Below, piece after piece: positions 8,586 to 18,159 of a DNA stretch of 64,000 nt. The translations under genes were made by a program, and so were the position numbers. Within the stretch, counting starts at the first letter, position 1. Each line of letters starts with the position of its first letter. Below the pieces are notes generated by a model that was not told the DNA's origin, made no database searches, and was given only the letters and a program-made list of their open reading frames with translations. The stretch covers positions 1 through 64,000 of the forward strand of contig JANYFL010000009.1 in NCBI GenBank assembly GCA_025362735.1, in the 5' to 3' direction. This DNA comes from Betaproteobacteria bacterium (GTDB lineage: Bacteria; Pseudomonadota; Gammaproteobacteria; Burkholderiales; Burkholderiaceae_D).

Positions 8586-9911
8586 TCAACCGTTGTCTTC
8601 CATGCGATATTCAACGTGAATGCGGTCACGCAATGCACGCAGATAATCGTTGAAGGCATCATCGGATTTGCGTTCGCGCAGTGTCTGACGCGCGATCTGA
8701 CGTTTGCGCTCTGAAGAAACATCTTCGGTCTTGCGATCGATCACCTGCACGAGGTGCCAGCCAAATTGAGTTTGCACGGGTTCGCTGACTTGGCCTGGCT
8801 GCAGGGCATTCATCGCACGTTCAAATTCAGGAACGGTATCGCCGGGATAAATCGTACCGAGATCGCCACCGCGCCCTGCCGATGCATCATTGGAATGGGC
8901 ACGAGCCATATCTTCAAACGTGGCACTCTTGTTATCGATGCGTTGCTTGATCTCCAGCAAGCGTTTGTGGGCCTGTTCTGATGAAACGACTTCAGTAACT
9001 TTGATCAGAATATGTCGAACATGAGTTTGCTGCACATCGCCAAAAACCGATTGGGTATTAGGCGCTGCACGCGTGCCAATCAGTTTAAGAATATGAAAAC
9101 CATTCGGGCTCTTGATCGGTTGAGCCACTTCTCCCGGCTTGAGTGAAGCAACGGCATCTTCGAACAGTTGTGGCAAGCGATCCGGTGTGCGCCAGCCTAA
9201 CTCGCCACCACTCAATGCTTCGGGTGCATCGGAGTAACTTGCGGCCAATTTGGCAAAATCTGCTCCACCTGCAAGTTCTTTATAAATGGATTCAGCACGC
9301 AGACGTTGCCGTTCAATGTCGCTGGCCATGGCTTGCTCGGGCACACGCAATAGAATCTGGGCCACATTCACTTCAGCAGTCGATGCGGCTTTTTGTTCAG
9401 CGAGATAATTGTCGATCTCACCTTCCGTCACGGTGAGTTTGCTATCGACTTCTTTTTCGCGGAGGCGACTCAACAGAATCTGATTGCGCACTTCTTCGCG
9501 GAATTTGGCGAAAGTGGTGCCTTCTTTCTCGACCAGATTGCGGAATTCCTGCAAGGGCAATTTATTCTGTTCGGCGATGCGTTCAATGGCACGATCCAAT
9601 TGAATATCATCGACACGCATGCCATCGTCCAGTGCTTCTTGTATCTGGGCTTGTTCAATGATCAGACGTTCCAGCACCTGCTTTTCAAGAACGCTGCGCT
9701 GGGGCAACGGCGTACCGGCCCGCTGCAGCGATTTTTCGACCTGGGACGCACGGTCGCGCACTTCATTTCTCGTGATCACGCTGGAATTGACCACTGCCAC
9801 AATTTGATCGGCAATAATCGGCTGAACCGTGTCTGCATGGCCGGGCAGCGCCACACAAAAGAACAGGCTGGCCGCCAGAGCGTTGATAAAGGGATAGGCA
9901 ATCTTGTTCAT
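8586..9911 (-). CDS. surA: Periplasmic chaperone / peptidyl-prolyl isomerase SurA
   Basis: SurA escorts unfolded outer-membrane proteins, LptD among them, across the periplasm. The 441-residue precursor starts with a clear signal peptide ending ...CVALPGHADT. It has the N-terminal chaperone domain (VAVVNSSVITRNEV ...) and two parvulin domains, about residues 180-285 (AQILLRVPEQ ... GFHILKLIG) and 295-395 (RHILIKVTE ... GWHLVQVIDR). It starts only three bases after the lptD stop, so the two are surely cotranscribed. Confidence 0.95.
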   Translation of the reverse strand: MNKIAYPFINALAASLFFCVALPGHADTVQPIIADQIVAVVNSSVITRNEVRDRASQVEKSLQRAGTPLPQRSVLEKQVLERLIIEQAQIQEALDDGMRVDDIQLDRAIERIAEQNKLPLQEFRNLVEKEGTTFAKFREEVRNQILLSRLREKEVDSKLTVTEGEIDNYLAEQKAASTAEVNVAQILLRVPEQAMASDIERQRLRAESIYKELAGGADFAKLAASYSDAPEALSGGELGWRTPDRLPQLFEDAVASLKPGEVAQPIKSPNGFHILKLIGTRAAPNTQSVFGDVQQTHVRHILIKVTEVVSSEQAHKRLLEIKQRIDNKSATFEDMARAHSNDASAGRGGDLGTIYPGDTVPEFERAMNALQPGQVSEPVQTQFGWHLVQVIDRKTEDVSSERKRQIARQTLRERKSDDAFNDYLRALRDRIHVEYRMEDNG

Positions 9912-9914
9912 CGA

Positions 9915-12239
9915 CTACTCGTAATTTCTGAATGGCGACACCGGTGGCGGTGTCGGATTAATGACCTGGTAACCGCTGATATTACGCTTCAGGGCTTCCA
10001 GCGGATTAGAACCTATATGACCCAGACCGTTCAGTTCCAGTTGCAGGAAAATTGTCGAGGTAGCAGTGCGCGCACCGGTCGAGTAACGCTGCGCCACAAC
10101 CCGAACCACCCAGCAACAGCCCTTGTACTCGATCCCCGCGACTGACTCGACCATTTTACGATCACGAGTCGAAAAATTGACCCGGCCTACACCGTACCAT
10201 TGTTTCGTAATGGGCCACTGCGCAGAAAAATCCACTTGCTCGATCTGGCCGCGCACATAACGATACTCGGCATTAAGAACTTTGGTCGGTTCCGGCTGCC
10301 AGCGCAGACCCAGATTCGAACGACTGACTCCTTTGAGAGCCGGACTATATTGCATTGCGCTGTCGAGATAAAGCTTGGGCAGGGTTTCGCCAGAAGCCAG
10401 TAACAGGAAATCCGATTTATTGCTATTGACCGGCGCCACACCGGGCAAAGTCACGCGCTGAGGCGACAAATAAAAGCGCTGCCCGATCGCTGCGCGAAAA
10501 CGCTCTGCTCCGGTCTCTGAATCGATAAAGCGACTGGTGATCGCTGTGGTCAACTGGTCTGCATCCGCAATCCGGTCTGAACCAATAAAGGTATTTTCTG
10601 AAAAAATCTGGGAAAAATTGAAGTCTGCCAATGAAGTGTCGAAATTGGGCAGCCTGCTCTGATCACGATAAGGCGTGTGGACATAAAAGATGCGTGGCTC
10701 CAAGGTCTGGTCATAGGCTTTGCCGAACAGTTCCGTCTTGCGTTCATAAATCTGACCCGCATCCAGACTGAAAGTCGGTACGCTGCGGTTATAACTGCTT
10801 GGGCCGGTTGATGGAGCATTCGGTGTTTTCAGGTTCGAATACTGAGTCGCGTTAAACGAAAACTTGGGGGTAATGAACCAACCCGGCCTCAAGAAGGGGT
10901 AGCTGATGCTGGGATTAACAACAAAGCGATCCCCGCGAATCTGGGTGGGATGCCAGAAATGGGTCAATTGCGCGTCCAGACTCAAGTCAAAACCAGCCTG
11001 GTCAAAACGCGCGGCCCGAAACAGAAATTCGGGAAGTTTTTCGTAAGGAGCGACGATGGGATTGCTTGGATCCTGCAGCGTTTGATAGCGCAAGACATTG
11101 GCGGTTAAAGACCAATATGGCGCGCTATAGGCAAGGGTGGCCAGCCGGGGCAATGTGCGTTGCGAAGACGCCGCAATGGTTCGAGAGAAATCAACAAAGT
11201 AGCGATCATCTGAAACCGAATTGACATTCCACCCCCCGGACCAGCCAGTACCGGCATTCCAGCTATGTGTCGCCAGAAAGGAGTGGCGATTCTGACCCTG
11301 CGCCTGGCGGTCGTTTGGCAGGATTTCATAGCGCACATCGCCGTAGTAAGTCGGCTGCAAATAACGGAAATCAGCCCCGAGCTGCAGACCGCGCAGGGAG
11401 ATGATTTTCGGATAAATCGTCAAATCGCGGTTTGGCGCCATGTTCCAGTAATACGGCACAAGCAACTCGACACCGGCATTTGAAGTTACGCCAAAGGTGG
11501 GCGGCAGAAAACCGGATTGTCGGTCCGAGTTCAGCGGAAACGATATCCACGGACTCGCCAGGATGGGTACTCCCTTGAAATAAATGACCGTGTTGCGTGC
11601 CTCGCCGGTCTGGGTACTCTGATCCAGGTCAATACTGGTCGCCTGCAGATACCAATCCGAATTTTCAGCCGTACAGGTGGTATAGATGGCAGAGGTCAGA
11701 TGCGAACGATCACGATCAATGAAGTCGGCACGCCCCGCATTCCCGTGCCCCTCACGTCCTGAAAGCCAGTACTTTGGCTGAAGAAAATAGCCAAAGCTGT
11801 CATCCAGACGAATCCGCAATTCAGGGCCGGTATAGACGTCACCGTCACGCACAATCCGCACCGAACCTTTGGCCAAGACCTCGTCTTCAACATTGAAATA
11901 ACGGATGTCATCGGCCTTCACAACCGTACCCGGTTTGCGCAACTCGGCATTACCCACTAACTGCATTTCAGAATTCATCAAACCCTGAATCGTGTCGGCA
12001 GTGCCATATACCGCACTGTCGCGGGTCTCTTGTTTGATGGGCAGGCTCAGTTCTGAATCCAGTTTCAGTTCCAATGACTCCGCCAAAGCGAGCGGGCTGG
12101 TCAAGCCCATGAACAACAGGCAGAAAATCTGGACGAAACGAGTGATCAAAGCGGAATCAGAAAATGAAATTACATCGTTCACTTGTCTATTGTGAACATA
12201 CGGTCGCAACAGCTTGTAATTAAGAACTTGGATGCGCAT
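9915..12239 (-). CDS. lptD: LPS-assembly protein LptD
   Basis: Outer-membrane beta-barrel that inserts LPS into the outer leaflet together with LptE. A signal-like segment (ITRFVQIFCLLFMGLTSPLALA) precedes an OstA/LptA-like periplasmic domain (KADDIRYFNVEDEVLAKGSV ...) and a C-terminal barrel. Mature cysteines are only three: one in YTTCTAENSDW and the pair GCCW near the C-terminus. The extra N-terminal Cys of the E. coli protein is absent, so at most one of its two disulfides can form. The start is uncertain: ATG 12239 is used because a TATAAT lies just upstream at 12291-12296; GTG 12182 and a later TTG are alternatives, and none has a strong ribosome site. Confidence 0.92.
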   Translation of the reverse strand: MRIQVLNYKLLRPYVHNRQVNDVISFSDSALITRFVQIFCLLFMGLTSPLALAESLELKLDSELSLPIKQETRDSAVYGTADTIQGLMNSEMQLVGNAELRKPGTVVKADDIRYFNVEDEVLAKGSVRIVRDGDVYTGPELRIRLDDSFGYFLQPKYWLSGREGHGNAGRADFIDRDRSHLTSAIYTTCTAENSDWYLQATSIDLDQSTQTGEARNTVIYFKGVPILASPWISFPLNSDRQSGFLPPTFGVTSNAGVELLVPYYWNMAPNRDLTIYPKIISLRGLQLGADFRYLQPTYYGDVRYEILPNDRQAQGQNRHSFLATHSWNAGTGWSGGWNVNSVSDDRYFVDFSRTIAASSQRTLPRLATLAYSAPYWSLTANVLRYQTLQDPSNPIVAPYEKLPEFLFRAARFDQAGFDLSLDAQLTHFWHPTQIRGDRFVVNPSISYPFLRPGWFITPKFSFNATQYSNLKTPNAPSTGPSSYNRSVPTFSLDAGQIYERKTELFGKAYDQTLEPRIFYVHTPYRDQSRLPNFDTSLADFNFSQIFSENTFIGSDRIADADQLTTAITSRFIDSETGAERFRAAIGQRFYLSPQRVTLPGVAPVNSNKSDFLLLASGETLPKLYLDSAMQYSPALKGVSRSNLGLRWQPEPTKVLNAEYRYVRGQIEQVDFSAQWPITKQWYGVGRVNFSTRDRKMVESVAGIEYKGCCWVVRVVAQRYSTGARTATSTIFLQLELNGLGHIGSNPLEALKRNISGYQVINPTPPPVSPFRNYE

Positions 12240-12290
12240 CTTCGCATGGGGCGATGGTGCGCCACCGACAGGGAGTGAATTCAATTGAGT

Positions 12291-12296
12291 ATTATA
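12291..12296 (-). promoter_or_regulatory. Candidate -10 box for the lptD-surA-pdxA transcript
   Basis: On the minus strand the hexamer is TATAAT, a perfect consensus. It lies in the divergent gap between lptD and amgK. No convincing -35 hexamer is visible 16-18 bases upstream, so this is a moderate call. If correct, it argues against translation from the farther upstream in-frame ATG at 12302. Confidence 0.4.
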
Positions 12297-12364
12297 TGGC
12301 ATGCGTTTTTGGTTCCTTTGGGTTCCGGCTCCACCCCATTTTTGACTCTAATTCCTTTGCTCCC

Positions 12365-13396
12365 ATGACTGACCTCCACGCCGATCTCCGTGGCCAAGCT
12401 CTAAAGTCCTGGCTCCATTCAATCGCATCCGTATTTTCGATTGACATAGACTCGCTACAACCTGCTTCGGCCGATGCCAGTTTCCGGCGCTATTTCCGCC
12501 TGACCAGCACCTCACATGGCAGCCTGATCGTGATGGATGCCCCACCGGAACGCGAAAATTGCGGCCCTTTCATCCAGATTGCCGAACTGATGGCAAACGC
12601 CGGCCTGAATGTGCCCAAGGTACTCGCTCAGAATCTGGAACAGGGGTTTCTGTTACTGACGGATCTTGGCCGGGACACCTATCTGAAGCATCTCGACCCC
12701 GCAAAACCGGAACAGGCCACCCCAATGTTTCTTGATGCCATCGACGCGCTGATCCGTTGGCAATTGGCGTCGCGTCCCGAAGTCCTGCCGCCGTACAACG
12801 AAGCCATGCTCCGGCGTGAACTGAATCTGTTTCCCGACTGGTATGTCTCCAAGCATCTTGGGCTTACGTTGACGTCGGCACAACGCAATGTGCTGGATAC
12901 GGCGTTCAACCACATCATCGCGGTCAACCTGGCTGAACCTCAGGTCTATGTGCATCGCGACTATATGCCGCGTAATCTGATGATCTCCAATCCACGGCCT
13001 GGCGTACTCGATTTTCAGGATGCCGTTTATGGTCCGCTGAGTTATGACGTTGCGTCGCTGTTCAAGGATGCGTTTATTTCCTGGGATGAAGAAGTGGTAC
13101 TCGACTGGACCATCCGCTATTGGGAACGGGCGCGCAAAGCCGGATTGCCTGTGGATAGCGACTTTGGTGAGTTCTATCGACATTTCGAATGGATGAGCCT
13201 GCAACGCCATCTCAAGGTGCTCGGCATTTTCGCGCGTATCAATTACCGCGACGGCAAACCACATTACTTGACCGATACGCCGCGTTTTATTCGTTATGTA
13301 CGCACAACCACCAATCGCTATAACAGCCTGCGTCCTTTGATGCGGCTGATTGACGAGCTGGAAGGGGTCGTAGTTGAAAGCGGGTATACGTTTTGA
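12365..13396 (+). CDS. amgK: N-acetylmuramate/N-acetylglucosamine kinase
   Basis: AmgK phosphorylates MurNAc or GlcNAc at the anomeric position in the peptidoglycan recycling bypass that feeds UDP-MurNAc. The 343-residue protein has an aminoglycoside-phosphotransferase fold: SFRRYFRL (nucleotide loop), the catalytic VHRDYMPRNLMI and the metal-binding LDFQDAVYGPLSYDVASL. MurU follows, which fixes the function. I chose ATG 12365 (MTDLHADLRGQ) rather than the in-frame ATG-less extension back to 12254, because the extension overlaps the lptD promoter region and lacks homology. Confidence 0.9.
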   Translation: MTDLHADLRGQALKSWLHSIASVFSIDIDSLQPASADASFRRYFRLTSTSHGSLIVMDAPPERENCGPFIQIAELMANAGLNVPKVLAQNLEQGFLLLTDLGRDTYLKHLDPAKPEQATPMFLDAIDALIRWQLASRPEVLPPYNEAMLRRELNLFPDWYVSKHLGLTLTSAQRNVLDTAFNHIIAVNLAEPQVYVHRDYMPRNLMISNPRPGVLDFQDAVYGPLSYDVASLFKDAFISWDEEVVLDWTIRYWERARKAGLPVDSDFGEFYRHFEWMSLQRHLKVLGIFARINYRDGKPHYLTDTPRFIRYVRTTTNRYNSLRPLMRLIDELEGVVVESGYTF

Positions 13397-13410
13397 ACAC
13401 TAAAAGCCTT

Positions 13411-13490
13411 TCGACGCGGAGACGCGGAGACGCAGAGAACGTCAAAAGACTTTTTTTGGTTTTCTCTGCGTCTCCGCGTCTCCGCGTCGA
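13411..13490. repeat. Perfect 29-bp inverted repeat with 22-base loop
   Basis: Bases 13411-13439 (TCGACGCGGAGACGCGGAGA and nine more) are exactly complementary to 13462-13490, giving a very strong hairpin between amgK and murU. The arms are made of the seven-base unit GAGACGC repeated. A weaker relative with CTCTGTGTCTCTGTG arms lies at 49205-49301. It would stall or process the amgK-murU message if transcribed. Confidence 0.85.
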
Positions 13491-13526
13491 GAGATTTTCA
13501 AGTCCAAAAATCACGACTTACTTTCT

Positions 13527-14231
13527 ATGAAAGCAATGATCCTCGCGGCAGGCCGTGGCGAACGAATGAGGCCGCTGACTGATGCCATACCCAAGCCCCT
13601 GCTCCGTGTCGGTGGCAAAGCCCTGATCGTCTGGCAAATTGAACGCCTAGTCGCTGGCGGGTTCACCGATCTGGTCATTAACCTCGCCTGGCTGGGCGAA
13701 CAAATTGAAACTGAACTCGGCGATGGTTCGAGTTTGGGTGCACACATTCGCTATTCTTATGAGCGGGAAGCACTGGAAACACTTGGGGGGGTCGTACTCG
13801 CCCTGCCTTTGTTAAACCCAGGCAATGGAAAAAAAACTTCCGAACCTTTCGCCGTGGTCAGCGCCGACATCTATACCGACTACGATTATGGTCAACTCGC
13901 TCAGCAGGTTCAGTCAATCGCTGCCGGTTACCCCAAACATGTGGCTCATTTTGTATTGACGGACAATCCGCCCTTTCATCCCACAGGAGACATGGCCCTC
14001 GTCAACGGGGCAATAACGCGAGAGGGCAAACGTCTGAATTACGGCAATATCGGAATTTTTCATCCTGACCTGTTTGAAGGCTTGAAACGCGGTGAGAAAC
14101 TCAAACTGTTCCCATGGGCCTATCAGTTTCTGGAAGGTAACCGGATCACGGGCGAACACTTTCGGGGCGTCTGGGAAAACGTGGGCACAATGGAACAGCT
14201 GACAGATCTGGATCATCGACTCAGTCGCTGA
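13527..14231 (+). CDS. murU: N-acetylmuramate-1-phosphate uridylyltransferase
   Basis: Converts MurNAc-1-phosphate to UDP-MurNAc after AmgK, bypassing fosfomycin-sensitive de novo synthesis. The 234-residue nucleotidyltransferase shows the sugar-nucleotide signature MILAAGRGERMRPLTD, then PKPLLRVGGKALI. The metal-binding SADIYTDYDY and the C-terminal WENVGTMEQL segment are also present. It is adjacent to amgK, separated by the strong hairpin. Confidence 0.9.
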   Translation: MKAMILAAGRGERMRPLTDAIPKPLLRVGGKALIVWQIERLVAGGFTDLVINLAWLGEQIETELGDGSSLGAHIRYSYEREALETLGGVVLALPLLNPGNGKKTSEPFAVVSADIYTDYDYGQLAQQVQSIAAGYPKHVAHFVLTDNPPFHPTGDMALVNGAITREGKRLNYGNIGIFHPDLFEGLKRGEKLKLFPWAYQFLEGNRITGEHFRGVWENVGTMEQLTDLDHRLSR

Positions 14232-14261
14232 AGCCCTTTTGCAAAATCCCCGCGTAAAATC

Positions 14262-15605
14262 ATGCCCATGAATATCTCCCCCTTTCAGCAGCGCCGTACG
14301 CGCCTATTGGAGCAAATGCGTGCTTTGGGTGGCGGCATTGCGATTCTGCCGACTGCGCCCGAAGTCGCACGTAATTCCGATGCACACTATCCTTACCGGC
14401 ACGACAGTTATTTTTATTACCTGACCGGATTCGGGGAACCGGAAGCCATCGTGGTTTTGATCGCGGGTGCTCAAAGCACAACCGACCAGCAAATCCTGTT
14501 TTGTCGCAGCAAGAATATGGAACGCGAAATCTGGGACGGATTTCGCTACGGGCCTGAGGCGGCGGCCCACACCTTTGGTTTCGATAGCGCCTTCGCAATT
14601 GAAGCCATTGACGACGAATTACCTAAGCTGATTGCGAACCAGCCTGCGTTGTTTTATGGCATTGGCGTCGATAGTGGTTTCGATGCGCAAATTCAAAAGT
14701 GGCTGAATGCTGTGCGTATGCAGACCCGGGCGGGTGTAACTGCACCGACTGCGGCGCATGATGTTCGCGCCCTGCTCAATGAAATGCGACTGTTTAAGGA
14801 TGCGCATGAACTGGACGTCATGCAGCGCGCAGGCCGTATTGCCGCCGCTGCTCATGTACGCGCAATGCAGACCGCGCGGCCGGGCCAGTATGAATATGAA
14901 GTTGAAGCCGAGATTTTGTATACATTCAAGAAACAGGGCTCGCCCTTCCCTGCGTACGGCTCTATCGTCGCTGGTGGCGCCAACGCCTGTGTGCTGCATT
15001 ACGTCGGTAATGACCAGAAACTCAATGATGGTGATTTGCTGTTGATCGATGCAGGTTGTGAGCTTGAAGGCTATGCCTCCGACATTACCCGGACTTTTCC
15101 GGTCAGTGGCCGTTTCAGTCCGGCGCAGCGCGATCTCTATCAACTGGTGCTGGATGCACAAAGAGCCGCGATTGAAGTCACGCGTCCGGGTCAACAATGG
15201 AATGATCCCCACGATGCCGCCGTGAAAGTGCTTACTCAAGGCATGCTCGATCTGGGCTTGCTGCAGGGCAGTCTGGATGGCGTGCTCGAAACCAGCGCAT
15301 ACCGTCAGTTCTATATGCATCGCACCGGTCACTGGCTGGGCATGGACGTGCACGATGTCGGCGACTATCGGGAAAAGCAATCAAGCGCAGATCAGGAACG
15401 ACCTTGGCGTACGCTGCAACCTGGCATGGTGCTGACCGTCGAGCCGGGTATTTATGTGCGCCCGGCGGAAGGCGTGCCCGAACAATACTGGAACATCGGC
15501 ATCCGCATCGAGGATGATGTGCATGTGACACCAAATGGTTACGAAATTCTAAGCATTGACGCGCCCAAAAAGATCGATGACATCGAAGCATTGATGAGAA
15601 GCTGA
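14262..15605 (+). CDS. pepP: Xaa-Pro aminopeptidase (aminopeptidase P)
   Basis: Dimanganese exopeptidase that releases the N-terminal residue before proline. The 447-residue protein has the N-terminal creatinase-like domain and the pita-bread catalytic domain. Its metal ligands are visible in LLIDAGCELEGYASDITRTF (two Asp), HRTGHWLGMDVHD (His), VEPGIYV (Glu) and IRIEDDVHVT (Glu). A second ATG at 14268 could also be used. It lies in the common Burkholderiales order murU-pepP-ubiH. Confidence 0.94.
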   Translation: MPMNISPFQQRRTRLLEQMRALGGGIAILPTAPEVARNSDAHYPYRHDSYFYYLTGFGEPEAIVVLIAGAQSTTDQQILFCRSKNMEREIWDGFRYGPEAAAHTFGFDSAFAIEAIDDELPKLIANQPALFYGIGVDSGFDAQIQKWLNAVRMQTRAGVTAPTAAHDVRALLNEMRLFKDAHELDVMQRAGRIAAAAHVRAMQTARPGQYEYEVEAEILYTFKKQGSPFPAYGSIVAGGANACVLHYVGNDQKLNDGDLLLIDAGCELEGYASDITRTFPVSGRFSPAQRDLYQLVLDAQRAAIEVTRPGQQWNDPHDAAVKVLTQGMLDLGLLQGSLDGVLETSAYRQFYMHRTGHWLGMDVHDVGDYREKQSSADQERPWRTLQPGMVLTVEPGIYVRPAEGVPEQYWNIGIRIEDDVHVTPNGYEILSIDAPKKIDDIEALMRS

Positions 15606-15619
15606 ATGCAGGGATAAGT

Positions 15620-16786
15620 TTGAACACACCAGCGACCAGCGATTTCGATATTGCCATTTGCGGCGCAGGGCCAGTGGGTGCCGCCTTTGCCTTGCTACTC
15701 GCCGAGACTTGGCCGGATGCTTCGCGCATTGCACTGATCGATAGCCGCCTTCCAGAAATGGCAACCAGAGACGAACGCATGATTGCGATCTCGCACGGCA
15801 GTCGCACGATGCTGGAGCGTGTGCGCGCCTGGCACGAAGATTCCGCCACTCCAATTCATCACATTCATGTTTCGCATCGGGGTCATTTTGGACGCACGAT
15901 GATCGACCGCAAGGACTACGACGTCCCGGCCTTGGGCTATGTGATTCGCTACGGTGATCTGGTACGGCAACTGAACGCGGCACTTGATCGTTTTCCGTTT
16001 CAGATCCGGCGGCCGGTAGCCGTTGATCGCATCGAGCAGCAAGCGGAAAGCTGCGCCGTTCATCTCGACAACGGTGCAATTCTCAACGCACGCTACGCCG
16101 TGCATGCCGAAGGCGGATTATTTGGTACCCAAGAGTCCAAGGCGATTCATCGCGACTACGGCCAAACGGCAATTACCAGCTTCGTGACTTGCGCCCTGCC
16201 CCAACCAGCGACTGCGTGGGAACGCTTTACCGAAGGTGGGCCGATAGCCTTGCTCCCATCCCTCCGCCAGCAAACGCAGGGTTACGCCCTCGTCTGGTGT
16301 TGCAAGCCTGAGGACGCGAGCCAGCATATCGCTCTGAATGATCAGGAATTCCTGCGTGCCCTTCATCAAAATTTCGGTGACCGGCTCGGTCAATTCACGA
16401 GTGCGACTCGCCGCATGGCATTTCCGCTTGGCCTGAATGCTGCAGCCTCAACAGCAAACGGGCGCGAGTTTGCCATCGGCAATGCCGCCCAAACCTTGCA
16501 TCCTGTAGCCGGACAAGGACTGAACCTCGGGCTGCGCGACGCATACAGTCTGGTGTCTGCCTTACGTGCGCACTTCCATAATCCTGAGGAGTGCAATCAG
16601 ACTTTCCTGTCTGCGCGCCAGCTTGATCGCCGCGCAACCATCCAGTTGACCGACTGGCTGCCGCGTATTTTCGCGAGTCAATTACGGCCCGTCATTGCCG
16701 CACGTGGATCGGCATTAAGTTTGCTTGATTTACTTCCACCCGCACGCCACCTTCTGGCGCGACAAATGATGAATGGTCAGCGTTAG
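15620..16786 (+). CDS. UbiH/UbiF-family FAD monooxygenase (ubiquinone synthesis)
   Basis: Flavin hydroxylase of the UbiH/UbiI/UbiF/COQ6 group that adds ring hydroxyls in ubiquinone synthesis. Visible are the FAD fingerprint ICGAGPVGAAFALLLAE at the N-terminus, the DERMIAISHGSR region and the second FAD motif GNAAQTLHPVAGQGLNLGLRD at about residue 290. The position hydroxylated cannot be told from sequence. The start is TTG 15620 with AGGGAT upstream. The stop codon is directly followed by a copy of the 160-bp repeat. Confidence 0.88.
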   Translation: MNTPATSDFDIAICGAGPVGAAFALLLAETWPDASRIALIDSRLPEMATRDERMIAISHGSRTMLERVRAWHEDSATPIHHIHVSHRGHFGRTMIDRKDYDVPALGYVIRYGDLVRQLNAALDRFPFQIRRPVAVDRIEQQAESCAVHLDNGAILNARYAVHAEGGLFGTQESKAIHRDYGQTAITSFVTCALPQPATAWERFTEGGPIALLPSLRQQTQGYALVWCCKPEDASQHIALNDQEFLRALHQNFGDRLGQFTSATRRMAFPLGLNAAASTANGREFAIGNAAQTLHPVAGQGLNLGLRDAYSLVSALRAHFHNPEECNQTFLSARQLDRRATIQLTDWLPRIFASQLRPVIAARGSALSLLDLLPPARHLLARQMMNGQR

Positions 16787-16943
16787 CAAAAACTACTGCG
16801 CGCCGGTGATGCCGAATTTATCAACTGCGTGGGCAGTGCTCGAAATCCTCGTGTACACCAACGTACACTCCGGTTTCTGCGCGCTGTCCGCCCGAAGGTT
16901 GGACATTCGTGACAGTCGCTCGCTACGTTTTCAATACTCTGCT
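16783..16943. repeat. Degenerate copy of the 160-bp terminal-inverted-repeat element
   Basis: This shares a long nearly identical interior with 20052-20210 (GATGCCGAATTTATCAACTG, GTGCTCGAAATCCTCGTG and TACACCAACGTACACTCCGG are all present in both). Its ends (TAGCAAAAACT and CGTTTTCAATACTCTGCTA) are eroded versions of the other copy's 19-bp inverted termini. It begins at the ubiH-like stop codon. Confidence 0.8.
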
Positions 16944-17084
16944 AGAAATCTGCGAAGGGCTGTTGATATTTTTCTAAGAAGATTTTCGATTCGATCAATC
17001 AAATTATTGCGGTTCTGATTGTCCCTGATGACGCAAGGGATTAAACTAGCGTCCTCCCCGTTCTCAACTTCATTTATACGTTCT
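16944..17084. other. Leader region of dusB-fis
   Basis: A/T-rich stretch between the repeat and the dusB start. It presumably holds the dusB-fis promoter, but I see no hexamer pair good enough to report. An in-frame extension of DusB to 17019 is open but has no homology. Confidence 0.4.
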
Positions 17085-18128
17085 GTGCGTATAGGCCCTT
17101 TTTTCCTCTTGAATAATGTATTCGTGGCGCCGATGGCTGGCGTTACGGATCGTCCTTTCCGGCAATTGTGCAAACGTCTGGGCGCGGGTTATGCCGTATC
17201 CGAAATGGCGGCTTCCAATCCACGTTTATGGGCCAGCGACAAGACCACGCGACGCATCAATCACGATGGCGAGATAGAACCCAAGGCCGTGCAAATTGCC
17301 GGTAGTGATCCCGCCATGATGGCCGAGTGCGCACGCTTCAATGTCGAGCGCGGCGCGCAGATCATCGACATCAATATGGGATGCCCCGCAAAGAAGGTTT
17401 GCAATGTCGCTGCTGGTTCTGCTTTGTTGCAGGATGAAAAATTAGTGGGACACATTCTCGATGCGGTGATTAAGGCTGTGACCGTTACGAACAATGTTCC
17501 AGTGACCTTGAAGTTCCGCACCGGATGGAATCGCCAGAACAAAAACGCACTGGCTATTGCTCGCATGGCCGAAAGCGCGGGCGTGCAAATGCTGACGTTA
17601 CACGGGCGGACACGAGCCGACCTCTATACCGGACAAGCAGAATACGAGACGATTGCCGCAGTCAAAGCCAATGTATCCATCCCTGTCGTTGCCAATGGCG
17701 ATATCGATTCACCAGAAAAAGCCCACCATGTTCTACAAATAACCGGCGCCGATGCCGTCATGATCGGACGCGCGGCGCAGGGCAATCCGTGGATTTTTCG
17801 CGAAATCAACCATTACCTGCGAACCGGAACCCACATGGCAGCACCAACTATTGCCGAAGCCCGCAAGGTCTTGCGCGAACATTTGCTCGATCACTACGCG
17901 TTCTATGGCGAATTCACCGGACTGCGGACGGCGCGCAAACATATCGGCTGGTACGTTTCTGATTTACCCGGCGAAGAAATATTCCGCGCACAAATGAATC
18001 AGATGCAAACCTGCGAGGAGCAGTTGGCCGCAGTCGATTATTATCTCGCCTCTCTGGGCCATGATCAGGATTATCTGGATCGTGGAGCCGTTACGATCAA
18101 TGCCCATCCATTCCTTCTCGCCGCCTAA
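17085..18128 (+). CDS. dusB: tRNA-dihydrouridine synthase B
   Basis: FMN enzyme that reduces uridine in the tRNA D-loop. The family N-terminus is visible as IGPFFLLNNVFVAPMAGVTD, followed by DRPFRQLCKRLGAGYAVSEM. The catalytic Cys lies in INMGCPAKKVCNVAAGSALL, and phosphate binding in VVANGDIDS and VMIGRAAQGNPW. I use GTG 17085, which places the start just before the conserved IGP, for 347 residues; TTG 17019 and ATG 17028 are open alternatives. The dusB-fis pairing is standard in proteobacteria and ties fis expression to this promoter. Confidence 0.92.
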   Translation: MRIGPFFLLNNVFVAPMAGVTDRPFRQLCKRLGAGYAVSEMAASNPRLWASDKTTRRINHDGEIEPKAVQIAGSDPAMMAECARFNVERGAQIIDINMGCPAKKVCNVAAGSALLQDEKLVGHILDAVIKAVTVTNNVPVTLKFRTGWNRQNKNALAIARMAESAGVQMLTLHGRTRADLYTGQAEYETIAAVKANVSIPVVANGDIDSPEKAHHVLQITGADAVMIGRAAQGNPWIFREINHYLRTGTHMAAPTIAEARKVLREHLLDHYAFYGEFTGLRTARKHIGWYVSDLPGEEIFRAQMNQMQTCEEQLAAVDYYLASLGHDQDYLDRGAVTINAHPFLLAA

Positions 18129-18159
18129 GCCATTAGCTGATCAACTTCCCAAAGCCCCT

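Noticed and set aside
7713-10145. Open frames on the plus strand opposite pdxA and surA
   Set aside because: They shadow conserved genes on the other strand; no ribosome sites, no homology, and Cys/His-rich artefact composition.
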